This document shows, piece after piece, positions 7,810 to 17,764 of a stretch of 62,668 nt of DNA (within the stretch, counting starts at the first letter, position 1; each line of letters starts with the position of its first letter). The DNA lies in contig NZ_LOPS01000004.1 of assembly GCF_001481295.1 (NCBI RefSeq), positions 1-62,668 of the forward strand. Reading direction: 5' to 3'. Below the pieces are notes generated by a model. That model was not told where the DNA came from and did not search any database. It was given only the letters and a program-made list of their open reading frames with translations. Position numbers and translations under genes: made by a program. The DNA is from Candidatus Methanomethylophilus sp. 1R26. Its GTDB lineage: Archaea > Thermoplasmatota > Thermoplasmata > Methanomassiliicoccales > Methanomethylophilaceae.

Positions 7810-10037
7810 ATGTACAGACCGAGCAAAATGCAGGAAGCACATGCCACCGCAAACAGGGGGACAAGGAATCTGATCGACCCATCCTCGCTTGATATCGCCC
7901 CCTCCGAATATTCAGATTTCAAATCTTTGTGCCTCAACATCTATGATTTCGTGGCGAATAATAATCAAGCCAATCTCTTCAAACTGAAATCCAACTTCCC
8001 CGAAGACAAGTTTACGATGTTTAATGAGGCTCTTAAAGCCCTGATATCAGACTCATCTATTTCCAACGGGTTCTATGGGTTTGTTGCAGGGCCGAGACCG
8101 ACATTCATAGGGCCGAACGCCGTCCGGAAGTCGACGGCCAGCATAAAGAGAAATGCACAGAACGCCTCGAACACATCAAGGCAATCGATTCTGAAACCCA
8201 TGGCATTCTTTCCCGCAAGGAATTCTACAGCCCTGCATATGTGGTGGAGAAGACCATCACGTCCATGAGGAAAGGGACCCAGAAAACCATTTTGGAAAAG
8301 TTCTTCATCGAGAACCGGGGACTTGACGATATCGTCGACGAATACGGATCTAGTGCATTGGACATCATAGAAGAATTCAGCAAAATGTTCTCGAAAGATC
8401 CATTGGATGCAGGATTTTTCGATGATTGCAATGTGCCGTCCAATGTCATGATCTTCCTGTGCAATCGGTCTCCGGCATACTACAGGCTGTTCTTGGTGAA
8501 TTTCGATCCGGGATTCGGCGATGCCTCGGAACGTATATTCCCGCTGGTACCGGGCACAGCATTGAAAGTGCATCTATTCCCCAATTCGGAAGAGAACATC
8601 GACCTCAGCAGTCGCGCCATATCATACCTTGAAGAATACATGAAGGCCCATGAAGGAATGGCCAATTGCTTCGTCTCGGCCCTCCTCGCATTGTTCGACA
8701 ATGTGCCCATCAAGAAGACCCAGGTCAAATGGATTCTCGGCAGCATGTGCGAAAGGTTCAGGATTCCTCGTCCTGCATTCGAAGAGTGGGCGCCTTTCTT
8801 CGATGATTTCCTGGAGACAAAAAGCACAGTAAAGTTCCTCTCACATGACAACATCACATCAGCATGCTCCGTTCTGAAAGATATCAAGGAGATGAAGTAC
8901 GGAGCATCTGTGGAGAAGATATACGGGAAATGCGGCAAGGACCTCCTATCGCTCAGCATCGGAAACCGGGAGGAATTTGAGGATTTCTTGTTCAAATACA
9001 CCAGATTCCATGTCGATAATGGGCGCATTCTTGCCGATTGTTCCCTGAAGGAAGCAATCGAACATTTTGTCGAGGATACCAAGACATATGATTCGAAACG
9101 CCTCATGAGGCTGTACGTCCGCCGCTGCGGAGGTCCAACTGAGCTGATCGGGCCCATCATCAAGTCCATAGATATCAGCAGGTTCGATAACTGCAATGAA
9201 CTGACGCCGGAAGAATACGGAAGCATAGAATCCAGACTGTCAGAGTACGAGTGGATTTCCAAGGACAATGCAAGATCCATATTCAGAGATCTGCACGATC
9301 TTGAAGATAAGTTCACTGAGATGAACATGCACAAGCTCGGTTTCACAAACGTGCAAGACGTATTTTACAGGGTCAAATACTCTTCGTTCAGCGAATGCAT
9401 CCTGAAATGCGAGTTCATCGGGGACGAGATATACGTGGATGACCGTAAGTTCAGACTGAAGATGGCCAGCAGTGCGTTCAGGCTCGAAATCGAAAATATT
9501 GAAAAATACCTCCACTGGATTCCTGTTTCCAGATACAGATACATAAATCTGGATTCTCCGAAATGGTCTGGGTTCGCCAAGGTGCTGGCCAGATTCAGGG
9601 ACAAGGTAGCGGAACTGTGCAGGCATCGGTTCATGACCGCGTATTCCCTAAAGAATACGAAAACCGGCATCCCCGAGATAGATGACGACGATTATGCCAT
9701 CGAATTCTACGATTCGATGCTCATCGCCGCGAGAGCGAACCATCAAACACTGGCCAAACAACGTTTCTACTTCATTCCTTCCAACGCTACGGAGTTCGGA
9801 TCAACCGCTCCGGAATTCATACGTTACATAATCTACAACAACAACGGAAAGGCCACTATGAGCGAGATACAGGCCATATTAGATGATGAATACGGGATAA
9901 AAGCAAGTTTGGGCGTTATCAGGACACAGGCAAAGTTTTCAACTAAACTTTCAACCTGCATATATTCGGAAGAAACGGATACTGCATACTTGGACAGCGA
10001 GATTTATAGAGAGGCGATAAGAAATGACCGACGATAA
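7810..10037 (+). CDS. Unrecognised 742-residue protein, first gene of the accessory operon (frameshifted)
   Basis: I do not recognise this protein. Two frames join when one G is restored in the G-run at about 8088-8091. The frame then reads through RAETDIHRAERRPEVDG into the long downstream frame, giving 742 residues. It is mostly helical and soluble. Residues about 150-180 (RKGTQKTILEKFF..GLDDIVDEYG) resemble a sigma-region-4-like or other helix-turn-helix, and residues about 685-712 (SEIQAILDDEYGIKASLGVIR) look like a second DNA-binding helix pair. No catalytic motif stands out. Codons are clearly more A/T-rich than in flanking genes, a sign of transfer. The start is uncertain: ATG 7810 is the first in-frame start after a stop. 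The 3' end overlaps the ParB-like gene by 14 bases. Confidence 0.6.
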
Positions 10038-11250
10038 CATCCTGAAGAAACCTGGCGTGATACAGACCGATAAGACCAAAACCGTGGTGATAGCCAAGAA
10101 ACAGAAGACACTTCCTGTCTACCAGGTTCCTCTGAAATATCTTTACTACAACAAGGAGAACGATCGCATATCGACCGAGATTGTCCGCTATACAGAGAAT
10201 AACGAATGCGACATCGACAGACTGTTCAGAGAGGACCGCGAGAAATACAACCAGATATTGGAGGACATCATAGTCAAATCCAAGGAAGATGCCATCATCA
10301 GGACGCAGAAAAGCATCTCAACCCGCGGGCAGGACAATCCTGGCGTCACTCTCAGGGACGGCCGGGTGGTCGACGGCAACAGGCGTTTCAGCTGCCTTCG
10401 GAGGATACAGAGGGAGAGGAACCAGGAACAGTTCTTCGAGACGATAGTACTCGACTACGACTACAAAGACAACTACAAGTACGTCAAATCGCTCGAGCTC
10501 GAGCTCCAGATGGGTGTGGATGAGAAGGTCAAGTACGATCCCATTGACAAACTGTACGGAGTGTACAACTCCATCCGCGTGAAGAAAGCATTCACAATAG
10601 AAGAATACGCGGCCTTATTCGATGACTATTCCGTATCCGATGTGAAGAAGGATCTAGCCCAGGCCGACCTTATGAACGAATACCTTGAATACCAGTGCAC
10701 TCCGGGCAAATACTACATCGCCAAGGACATGGACCTACAGGGAACACTGGCCGAGATTCCGGCCATCCTCGAGAAAGTGAGGAGGAGGAACCCCGACCTG
10801 GTGGACGATGTGAAAATGCGCATATTCGCCAGCATCGCCGTCGGCGCCGACTCGAGGCTCAACCTGTTCATGAGGGACATAAAGGAGATTGTCGAGAGGG
10901 GGGACCTTGAAAAATACCTCGAGGACACCCAGGAAGCGGTCGAAGAGACCGAGCGGGCGCTTAGCGAGAAGCCGATAGAGAGTTACTCAGATCTGTCGGA
11001 CGGCATCAGGACACGCGATGACATCAAGGACAAACTTGTGACGCCCGTCAGGATGCAGAAAAAAGCCATGGATTCGAAGAAGCTCAAGAAAGCCCCGCTG
11101 AAGATTTCCAACGATGCCCTGATGGAACTCAATACAATCCGCCTGGAATCCATATCCGAGATGGATGACGTCGATCGGAATGACCTCAAGGACGTCCTGG
11201 AAAAACTCGAGAACAGGATCGCCGATATAAGGAGCAAACTTGACACTTAA
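10024..11250 (+). CDS. ParB/sulfiredoxin-fold protein
   Basis: A 408-residue protein with a ParB-like nuclease domain in the N-terminal third. VYQVPLKYLYYNKENDRI at about residue 37 resembles the opening strand of the fold, and DGRVVDGNRRFSCLRRI at about 113-129 is the hallmark ParB/Srx loop. The rest is helical, with acidic and lysine-rich stretches near the C-terminus that could be coiled coil. ParB-fold proteins may bind DNA, hydrolyse CTP or cut DNA; which applies here cannot be told. It overlaps the gene before by 14 bases and the gene after by 11, so the three are tightly coupled. It is not a chromosome-partition ParB: there is no parA nearby and no long HTH core. Confidence 0.7.
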   Translation: MTDDNILKKPGVIQTDKTKTVVIAKKQKTLPVYQVPLKYLYYNKENDRISTEIVRYTENNECDIDRLFREDREKYNQILEDIIVKSKEDAIIRTQKSISTRGQDNPGVTLRDGRVVDGNRRFSCLRRIQRERNQEQFFETIVLDYDYKDNYKYVKSLELELQMGVDEKVKYDPIDKLYGVYNSIRVKKAFTIEEYAALFDDYSVSDVKKDLAQADLMNEYLEYQCTPGKYYIAKDMDLQGTLAEIPAILEKVRRRNPDLVDDVKMRIFASIAVGADSRLNLFMRDIKEIVERGDLEKYLEDTQEAVEETERALSEKPIESYSDLSDGIRTRDDIKDKLVTPVRMQKKAMDSKKLKKAPLKISNDALMELNTIRLESISEMDDVDRNDLKDVLEKLENRIADIRSKLDT

Positions 11251-13767
11251 ATCCATAGAACTCAAGCCGCAGTACATCTCGCTGGAAGATGATGTGGCAG
11301 AACAGTTCTACATCCCGGTGATGAGCAACTGCACCCGCTTCGACAGGATATCCTGCTACTTCACCCTGAATGCACTCGCGAAATACTGCACCGGTCTTTA
11401 TTATCTCGGCAGAAACAACGGGCGCTTCCGCCTGCTGATGTCCCAGGAAGTATCAGAGGAGACGTTCGATGCGATCAGGGACGGGTACCGCCGGAGCCAA
11501 TATCTGGACGGTCTGGTGAAGGAAAAGATGCGCCAGGAGCTCAGCCTGGACGATACCATAAAGCTGTCGAATCTGGCATACCTCATGGGGTGCGGCCTTG
11601 TCGAGGTTAAGTTCGCCCTGTGCCGCAACGGTCTGTTCCATGAGAAATCGGGATATGCAGAGGACTCGGAAGGCAACTGCCTCTGCTTCAACGGTTCCAA
11701 CAATGAGACCAAAATGTCCTTCGACAGCAATTATGAGAAGTTCGAGGTCACCGCATCATGGCTGTCCGGTGAGTTCGACCGCAGGAAAATCTCCGGCGAG
11801 AGAGAAGAGTTCGATTCGCTGTGGAACGGCACCAATAAGCATGTGATGGTATCCAACCCGCCGGAATCATTCGACACGTACCTGAAATCGGTCAACCGGG
11901 GAAGGCTGTTCAGGAATACAGAAGAATATCTGAAGGATTCCTTCTACCTCGACGTATCCGACGGAAAAATCCGCCTGGTATTGCCAGAATCCGTCGAAAA
12001 CCCCGGCAGGTTCAGGTTCAGACTGGCGATAACAAGCCTCGTCGACCGCGTCGAAGACAGGGCCCTTCTGATGAAGCCCAATCTGCCTGTCCGTTCCGTC
12101 AGGAACCTGATAGCCAGGATCAAAAGGGAAGCGGAGAAGGAAGGACTCGAGGTCTACAAGAGCAACGCGTTCATGAGATCCTGTCGGAACACACTTCCAT
12201 GGATCGCCTGGCACTTCTTGGGATGTCGATAAAAAGGAGAGAGCCTGAACAGAGGGAGGGCTTCGAGATATTCAAGAGAGAAGTCACGAAGACCACAGTG
12301 AACGGCCTCCGCGATGAACAGCTCTGGGATTCCTATTTCGCATACATGCTGAGGAAGAGCGCCAACTTCTCGGTGCCCGGATCGGGCAAGACCGCCACAG
12401 CGCTGGGAATGTTCGCTTTCCTCCACAACAGAGCGAGCGTTGACAAGCTGATTGTGATAGGCCCTCTGAACTCCTTCGATTCCTGGATATCGGAGTTCAG
12501 AAGGGTTTTCGGGGATAATATCCCGCTCGAACCCGTGACGAGCACGGAACTGAAGAGCATGGGAGGAACCATCCAATACAATGTCAGATTCAATCTCGGC
12601 AGGAATAATCTGATTCTGATGAACTATGAGGCATTCGAGCACAACCAGGACCTGACCGAGGCCCTCCGGGAACGCATCGACGGCAGGACGATGCTGGTCT
12701 TCGACGAAGTGCACCGCATCAAGGCCATCGGCGGGAAACGCGCTGAGGGGGTGGCACCCATCGCGAAGAACTCGAAGTACACCATCGTCATGACTGGTAC
12801 CCCAATACCCAATAATTATTCGGACGTCTACAATTTCCTGCACATTCTCTACGGGGACGATTACGATGACTATTTCGTGCTCGGTCCCAAAGAACTGTCC
12901 GAACTGAAAGGGCCAGATGCGACGGAGTTCAATAAGAAACTGCAGCCGTTCTACTGCCGCACCACCAAGAACAGGCTCAACGTTCCTCCGCCGAGGATGG
13001 ATAACGTGCTGAGCTTCGCGGCTTCTGAAGAGGAGAACGACCTGTTCAGGAGGCTCCATGAAGCCAAGATGAACCCGCTGGTGCTGATGATCCGCATCCT
13101 CCAGCTGGAGTCCAACCCTGTGATGCTAGGGGAGAGCTCCCTCGAGGGAATCGAAGCCTTGTCATTCTCCGATGACGGAGAGATGCCCAGGATTAAGAGT
13201 ATGAAGGCCATGGGAGATGCCGAGGACGTCCTGACATCCAAGACGAAGGGTTGCATCGATCTTGTAGAATCGCTTGCCGCATCCGGCAAGAGCGTTATAG
13301 TATGGTGCATATTCATACGGTCCATCCGCACTCTGGCACATCGGTTGGAGAATGATGGGATATCGGTCTGCACCATCTACGGCGATACCCAGGACCGGCA
13401 GGTGGCCATCGACGGATTCAAATCCGGCAGATATCGGGTGATGGTAACCAACCCGCAGACCCTGGCCGAGTCCGTATCCCTCCACGAGGTCTGCCATGAT
13501 GCCGTGTACTTCGAATACAGTTACAATCTGGTCCACATGCTCCAGTCTAAGGACCGCATACACAGGCTCGGCCTTGCCCCGGGGCAGTACACCCAATATC
13601 ATTTCCTGGAGACGCTGTTCGAGGACGGGGACAAGATGGTGTCTTTGGATGAGGCCATACATGACCGCCTCAACCACAAGGAGAAGGTCATGCTCGATGC
13701 CATCGAGAACGATGATTTGGAACAGTTCACCGACGGCCGTGAGGAGATAGAGGACCTCCTGCTCTAG
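11240..13767 (+). CDS. Phospholipase D-like nuclease fused to SNF2-family helicase (frameshifted)
   Basis: Two frames join with one base restored near 12175 (atg[g]ag), giving about 842 residues. The N-terminal part has an HKD/PLD motif (FHEKSGY at about 133, GSNNET at about 151) for phosphodiester hydrolysis. The C-terminal part is a superfamily 2 helicase of SNF2 type: Walker A PGSGKT (about 380), DEVHRIK (about 488), TGTPIPNN (about 518) and RIHRLG (about 772). Translation starts at a TTG preceded by AAGGAG at good spacing, overlapping the ParB-like stop. The stop is TAG, within a CTAG shared with the convergent restriction gene. PLD-helicase pairs occur in antiphage systems such as DISARM, but this arrangement does not match DISARM as I know it. 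Confidence 0.78.
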
Positions 13768-15158
13768 ATCGGATTCGACAGCGCCAAGTTCGAATAAGTT
13801 TCGGGCGGATTTCGACTGCCTCGGCGGATCTTGTTCTGCCCGCTGATGACCTTCGCGATGTAAGTGTTCCTGAGCCAGAAGCACTTCTTCGTTTCCTCCC
13901 CGCCCTGGGGTGTGGGGAAGGTATCTTCCTTGTTCTGACCGTGGGGCCTTACATGGACGATAGGGCTGTCATCTGTCTTGGGAAGATGCCTATAATCCCC
14001 GGCGATGATCCTCTCCTTTGCCTCTTTCCAAACCCTTTCCGCCTCCTCCAGGTCCTCCTTCGGCATATTCCAGAACAGGGCCTTTTTGAACACCAGTCCT
14101 GCATCGGTCTCCTGGAACACGATGAACAGGAACCTCTTCGTTAGATCCTCGTAGAAGTCCGATTCCTCCCACTCCTGCGACGCCACGTCGGTGTACTTAA
14201 ACGCCCTGAAGGACATGCTCTCCTTAGGGACCCCGTCCTTCTTCAGACGGACGGTCTTCACAATGACCCCCGCTTTGGTCAGCTCGTCGATGCTGTCCCC
14301 GGTGACCTTGAGCATCCTTCTCACTAGGAAAGCATACCGCGATTTGCCCTCGGACCCGTCGATATCGAGGAGCTCGGAAATCTCATCCACGGTCATCTCG
14401 TAGAATCCCTCGAACCTCGCGATGACCTCCTGCTCGAATGTGCGTTCCCTGCTCCAATCGCCCAGCGAATCTTCCAACCGCGTCTCCCCCCAGTGATTGA
14501 ACAAGAACGTCACGAACGACGCCTTCAGCGCGAATGCCCTGCGCTGTGCCTTCACTGGAGAGAAGGGCTGCTCTGTAAGGTCTTTTCCGTGCCCCTGCCC
14601 CTTCGGCGCGGCCTCGAGGTACATGGTCATGCCACAGGAGATATCCTCGGCCCTGCCGTTCCTGACCATGTCCGAGATCTTGTTCCAGTCCTCGTGCATG
14701 ATCCTCAGGTCGCTGTCGGTGAACTCGATTATCTTGCATTTGAGGAACGTGTAATCCAGACGGTTCTTCCCTTTTTCATAAAGGTAGAACATCAGGAGCA
14801 TCCTCGAATCCTTCTCCATGAAGGAACCCTCGAAACCGCTGTCCAGGAGCGTCTTGTAGTTAATCAGGTTGAGGACCAGCCTCTCTTTCGCTACCAGGCC
14901 CTTTTTCGATATCCTCTTCATCGGAGTCGTCTTCAGCTCCAGCCTCGCCTCTTCGAAATCCGGCACAGGTTCGTTGTTGCTGTCGATCCCGAAATACTCC
15001 GTCTCGACCAACTGACCCAGACCGCCCTTCCCGTGCTTGGAATCCTCTATCCCGGGAACCGCCTCCCTCAGAGTGTGGCGAATCAGCTTCTCAGCGTACC
15101 TGAGGATGGATTCCGAATCCCTGTAGTCATAATCGACGCGTCTGCTGGGCTTGGGCAT
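13764..15158 (-). CDS. Sau3AI/MutH-family type II restriction endonuclease (predicted GATC)
   Basis: A 464-residue protein close to Sau3AI in length (489) and motifs. GKGGLGQLVE at about residue 43 and PDFEEARLELKTTPMK at about 66-81 give the catalytic D67, E74 and K76. KERLVLNLINY follows, as in Sau3AI. That enzyme has two MutH-like domains, the second for allosteric DNA binding, and the length here fits. It is predicted to cut GATC; specificity is inferred from the family only. The ATG at 15158 is the first with family-like sequence; longer upstream frames are antisense to the Vsr gene. The stop is TAG, sharing a CTAG with the helicase gene. It is divergent from vsr across 42 bases. Confidence 0.88.
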   Translation of the reverse strand: MPKPSRRVDYDYRDSESILRYAEKLIRHTLREAVPGIEDSKHGKGGLGQLVETEYFGIDSNNEPVPDFEEARLELKTTPMKRISKKGLVAKERLVLNLINYKTLLDSGFEGSFMEKDSRMLLMFYLYEKGKNRLDYTFLKCKIIEFTDSDLRIMHEDWNKISDMVRNGRAEDISCGMTMYLEAAPKGQGHGKDLTEQPFSPVKAQRRAFALKASFVTFLFNHWGETRLEDSLGDWSRERTFEQEVIARFEGFYEMTVDEISELLDIDGSEGKSRYAFLVRRMLKVTGDSIDELTKAGVIVKTVRLKKDGVPKESMSFRAFKYTDVASQEWEESDFYEDLTKRFLFIVFQETDAGLVFKKALFWNMPKEDLEEAERVWKEAKERIIAGDYRHLPKTDDSPIVHVRPHGQNKEDTFPTPQGGEETKKCFWLRNTYIAKVISGQNKIRRGSRNPPETYSNLALSNPI

Positions 15159-15200
15159 AGCATAATAATATCGTATTCCAACGTAAATACTGCTTGTCCG

Positions 15201-15680
15201 ATGCTGAAACGTATGAGGCCGTCCATTAGGGACAAACGCTCTCCTGTCCCGCTCGATGAGAACACCGTGAAATCCATGCAGGGCAACCGCAGGAAGGACA
15301 CGGGACCGGAGATCGAGGTCCGGAAGATGCTCCGGGAAATGGGATATCCGGGATACCGCCTGCAATGGAAGGCCCCCGGCCACCCGGACATCGCTTACCC
15401 GGGAAGGAAGATAGCCATCCTTGTGAACGGATGCTTCTGGCACAGATGCCCCAAGTGCAATCTCCCCATGCCGGAGCACAACCGCGATTACTGGACGAAG
15501 AAGTTCGACTACAATGTCCGCCATGACCGCGAGACGCTCGAAGCGCTGCAGGCCGATGGATGGACCGTCGTCGTGATATGGGGATGCGAGGTGAAGAAGG
15601 AGCCGGACCTGGTCAGGAAGAGGATTTCCGCCGCTTTTTCCGGCCATCGATCTCCAGGATCCTCTCCCCCATCCTGGTGA
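15201..15680 (+). CDS. vsr: Very-short-patch mismatch endonuclease Vsr
   Basis: A 159-residue protein with all Vsr landmarks: MQGNRRKDTGPEIEVRKML near residue 26, YRLQWKAPGHPDIAY with the catalytic aspartate, the zinc-binding NGCFWHRCPKC, and VIWGCEV. Vsr nicks beside T:G mismatches left by deamination of 5-methylcytosine and starts repair. It accompanies cytosine-5 methyltransferases, and one lies next to it here. The N-terminal extension (about 25 residues) is basic. The start at 15201 is probably leaderless: the 42-base divergent spacer has A/T-rich elements (taatatcgta). The last 68 bases overlap the 3' end of the convergent methyltransferase. Confidence 0.93.
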   Translation: MLKRMRPSIRDKRSPVPLDENTVKSMQGNRRKDTGPEIEVRKMLREMGYPGYRLQWKAPGHPDIAYPGRKIAILVNGCFWHRCPKCNLPMPEHNRDYWTKKFDYNVRHDRETLEALQADGWTVVVIWGCEVKKEPDLVRKRISAAFSGHRSPGSSPPSW

Positions 15681-16854
15681 TGAGCGGGACCACGAGCGCA
15701 TTCCCCATGCAGAAATAACGCTGGCGGTCGGTCATCCCGGTATCGGTCCATCCGGCCGGGAAGCCGTTGATCTTCTCTGCTTCCTCAGGGGTTATCATCC
15801 TGTACCTCTGGGTCTTCTCATCGAGGACTACATGGCTGGAACGGTTCTTCGTTCCCTCCGAGGTCAGCATCGTCCTAGCCGCGCGGCCGAGTATGTCCGG
15901 ATAGGGTATCGCGCCTTCCGTGTACAGGTAGTGTTTTCCGTTGGAATGCTTCCGGTCAATCTTTTTGGCACCTTTCATGTATTCCCATTTCTGGAGATCG
16001 TCCTCGGCGATGTAGTACTTATCCGAAACGCCCGAATCCAGGAGTTTCCCGAGCGGCAAGCGGCACTCCTCATACATCGGCACATAGTCCCTTGTGTACA
16101 CATCGTGGCCGCATCACGCCCGCGTGATAGAAGTGCCCGCTGAAGTTGTCCGATATATCAGTGAGATCCCCGTACTTCTCGCAGGAGACCGAGTAGACCT
16201 CCGTGGAATTCTCAGGGACCTTCTTCTCCATCGGGAATTTGGTCGCGAAGAAACCGGTCTTGGTGAGTATTTTCTCCAGGTCCTCGTTCAACCGATCCTG
16301 AGCGAACGCATGGTCTTTTCTGCAGCCGAAGATGAACGTCCTCCTCCTACGCTGCTGGAATCCGTAATCGGCGGCATTGATCACACGCCACTCCACATAA
16401 TAGTCCTTGTCGGCCAGGCACCTGAGGATTATCGCGAAATCGCGCCCCCGCTGGTTGACAGGGGAGCGCAGAAGGCGGTCCACGTTCTCCAATAGCAGGT
16501 ACTTGGGGCGGAGGGCCCCGACGATATGATCGATGTTCCACCATAGGACTCCCTTCTTCCCCTCGATACCGCGGGCCCTGGTGGACGCCACGGAATAATC
16601 CTGACAGGGGAACCCGCCGACCAGAAGGTCGTGCTCGGGGACCTGGTCCTGGACCTCGTTGATGTCGACGTTACATTGACAGACCCAGTGCCTGCGAAAT
16701 GACGGTTATAGCAATCGAAGGCGAACTGGTTCTTCCTGCCAGGCTCCCACTGGTCCGCCCAGACCGTCCTGAAGCGATCGGACGCATCCTCGAGCCCCAC
16801 CCGGAATCCGCCGACACCGGCGAAGAGCTCGACGACCCTGATCTCCTTTGCCAT
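15613..16854 (-). CDS. DNA cytosine-5 methyltransferase (two frameshifts)
   Basis: Three frames join into about 413 residues by adding one base near 16675 and removing one near 16107 (a CC that should be C). Conserved motifs appear in order: I ELFAGVGGFRVGLE at the start, IV GGFPCQDYSVA with the catalytic cysteine, VI LLENVDRLL, VIII QRRRRTFIFG and X MGNALVVPL. It methylates the C5 position of cytosine; with a Sau3AI-like partner the target is presumably GATC, which is inference. Its promoter contains a TATA box and three GATC sites. The 3' end overlaps vsr tail to tail. Confidence 0.9.
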
Positions 16855-16865
16855 CGGAATCCCTA

Positions 16866-16895
16866 GATCAATTCGATCTTTTAAACCTTTGGATC
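16866..16895 (-). promoter_or_regulatory. Methyltransferase promoter with three GATC sites
   Basis: TTTAAAA (16879-16885) is centred about 28 bases upstream of the methyltransferase ATG at 16854. GATC occurs at 16866-16869, 16875-16878 (touching the TATA box) and 16892-16895. If the enzyme methylates GATC, this could let methylation tune its own expression; that is inference. Confidence 0.5.
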
Positions 16896-16962
16896 GATGC
16901 CCTTATCTTCCGCGTGCAGCTCCATCAGAACCCTATTTCTAATCGTCCGCATATCATGTTCC

Positions 16963-17694
16963 ATGCGTCCCAAGTTCGACCTCGTCTGCTTCGACATGGA
17001 CGGCACCCTCACCCGCCTCCGCTCCTCCTGGGCCTGGATCCACCAGTGCCTCGGCGTGAGCAACGAGGAGGCCTACCGCGCCTTCGTCAACGGCGAGATC
17101 GACGAGCCCGAGTTCATGCGCCGGGACATAGCCAAATGGAAGTCCGCCAAACCCGACTTCTGCCGGCGGGACATGATCAAGTGCTTCCAGGAAATGCCCG
17201 TGATAGACGGCATCCAGGAGACCGTCGCCTCCCTGCAGGAGAACGGCATGAGGTGCGTCATCGTCAGCGGCGGGATAGACATCGCCGCCGAGATGCTCGC
17301 GAACGAGTACGGCTTCGACGGGTGGATGGCGGATTCCGTCCTCTGGAACCCGGACGGCACCCTCGAGGGCAACGGGAATGTGGTCGTGGACCTGAGGGAC
17401 AAAGGGGTCTACGTGAAGCAGTTCATCGACCGCTTCGGCACCGATTCCGCCCACACCCTCAGCATCGGCAACAGCTTCACCGACATCGGCATGTTCAAGG
17501 TCTCGGCGGAATCGATCGCCTTCAACCCCACCGACGAGTACACCGTCGAGGCCGCCACGCACACCGTCCGCAGCGACACCATATCCGACATCCTGGACGT
17601 CATCCTGCCTGACGACAGCGATGACCCAGACGCCGGAATGATTGCAGGAATGACTGCGGAGGGCAAATCCCATCCGACCTCGGCAGTTTCATGA
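16963..17694 (+). CDS. HAD-family phosphatase, SerB-like
   Basis: A protein of about 243 residues of the haloacid dehalogenase superfamily. Motif I is DMDGT (residues about 10-14, nucleophile D and acid/base D), motif II is VSGG, a lysine is near DKGVYVKQF, and motif IV is GNSFTD in place of the usual GDGxxD. The helical cap between motifs I and II is small, as in phosphoserine-phosphatase-like (HAD-IB) enzymes. The substrate cannot be assigned; phosphoserine is one possibility. The start at 16963 is supported by CTATTTCT centred 26 bases upstream, so it is leaderless. The last 25 residues are acidic and low in complexity. It is divergent from the methyltransferase and marks the return to core genes. 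Confidence 0.8.
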   Translation: MRPKFDLVCFDMDGTLTRLRSSWAWIHQCLGVSNEEAYRAFVNGEIDEPEFMRRDIAKWKSAKPDFCRRDMIKCFQEMPVIDGIQETVASLQENGMRCVIVSGGIDIAAEMLANEYGFDGWMADSVLWNPDGTLEGNGNVVVDLRDKGVYVKQFIDRFGTDSAHTLSIGNSFTDIGMFKVSAESIAFNPTDEYTVEAATHTVRSDTISDILDVILPDDSDDPDAGMIAGMTAEGKSHPTSAVS

Positions 17695-17764
17695 AGAAGA
17701 AGGAATGAATGAGTTTTCTTGAGTGAGTGGAGTGAAAAGGAAGGGCACGGAGCCCTCCCTTCCC

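Noticed and set aside
10024-11250. Chromosome-partition ParB
   Set aside because: No parA neighbour, wrong domain layout after the ParB loop, and embedded in a nuclease-helicase operon.
14493-15200. N-terminal extension of the Vsr frame by more than 230 codons
   Set aside because: This part lies antisense to the Sau3AI-like gene; Vsr similarity begins only near ATG 15201.
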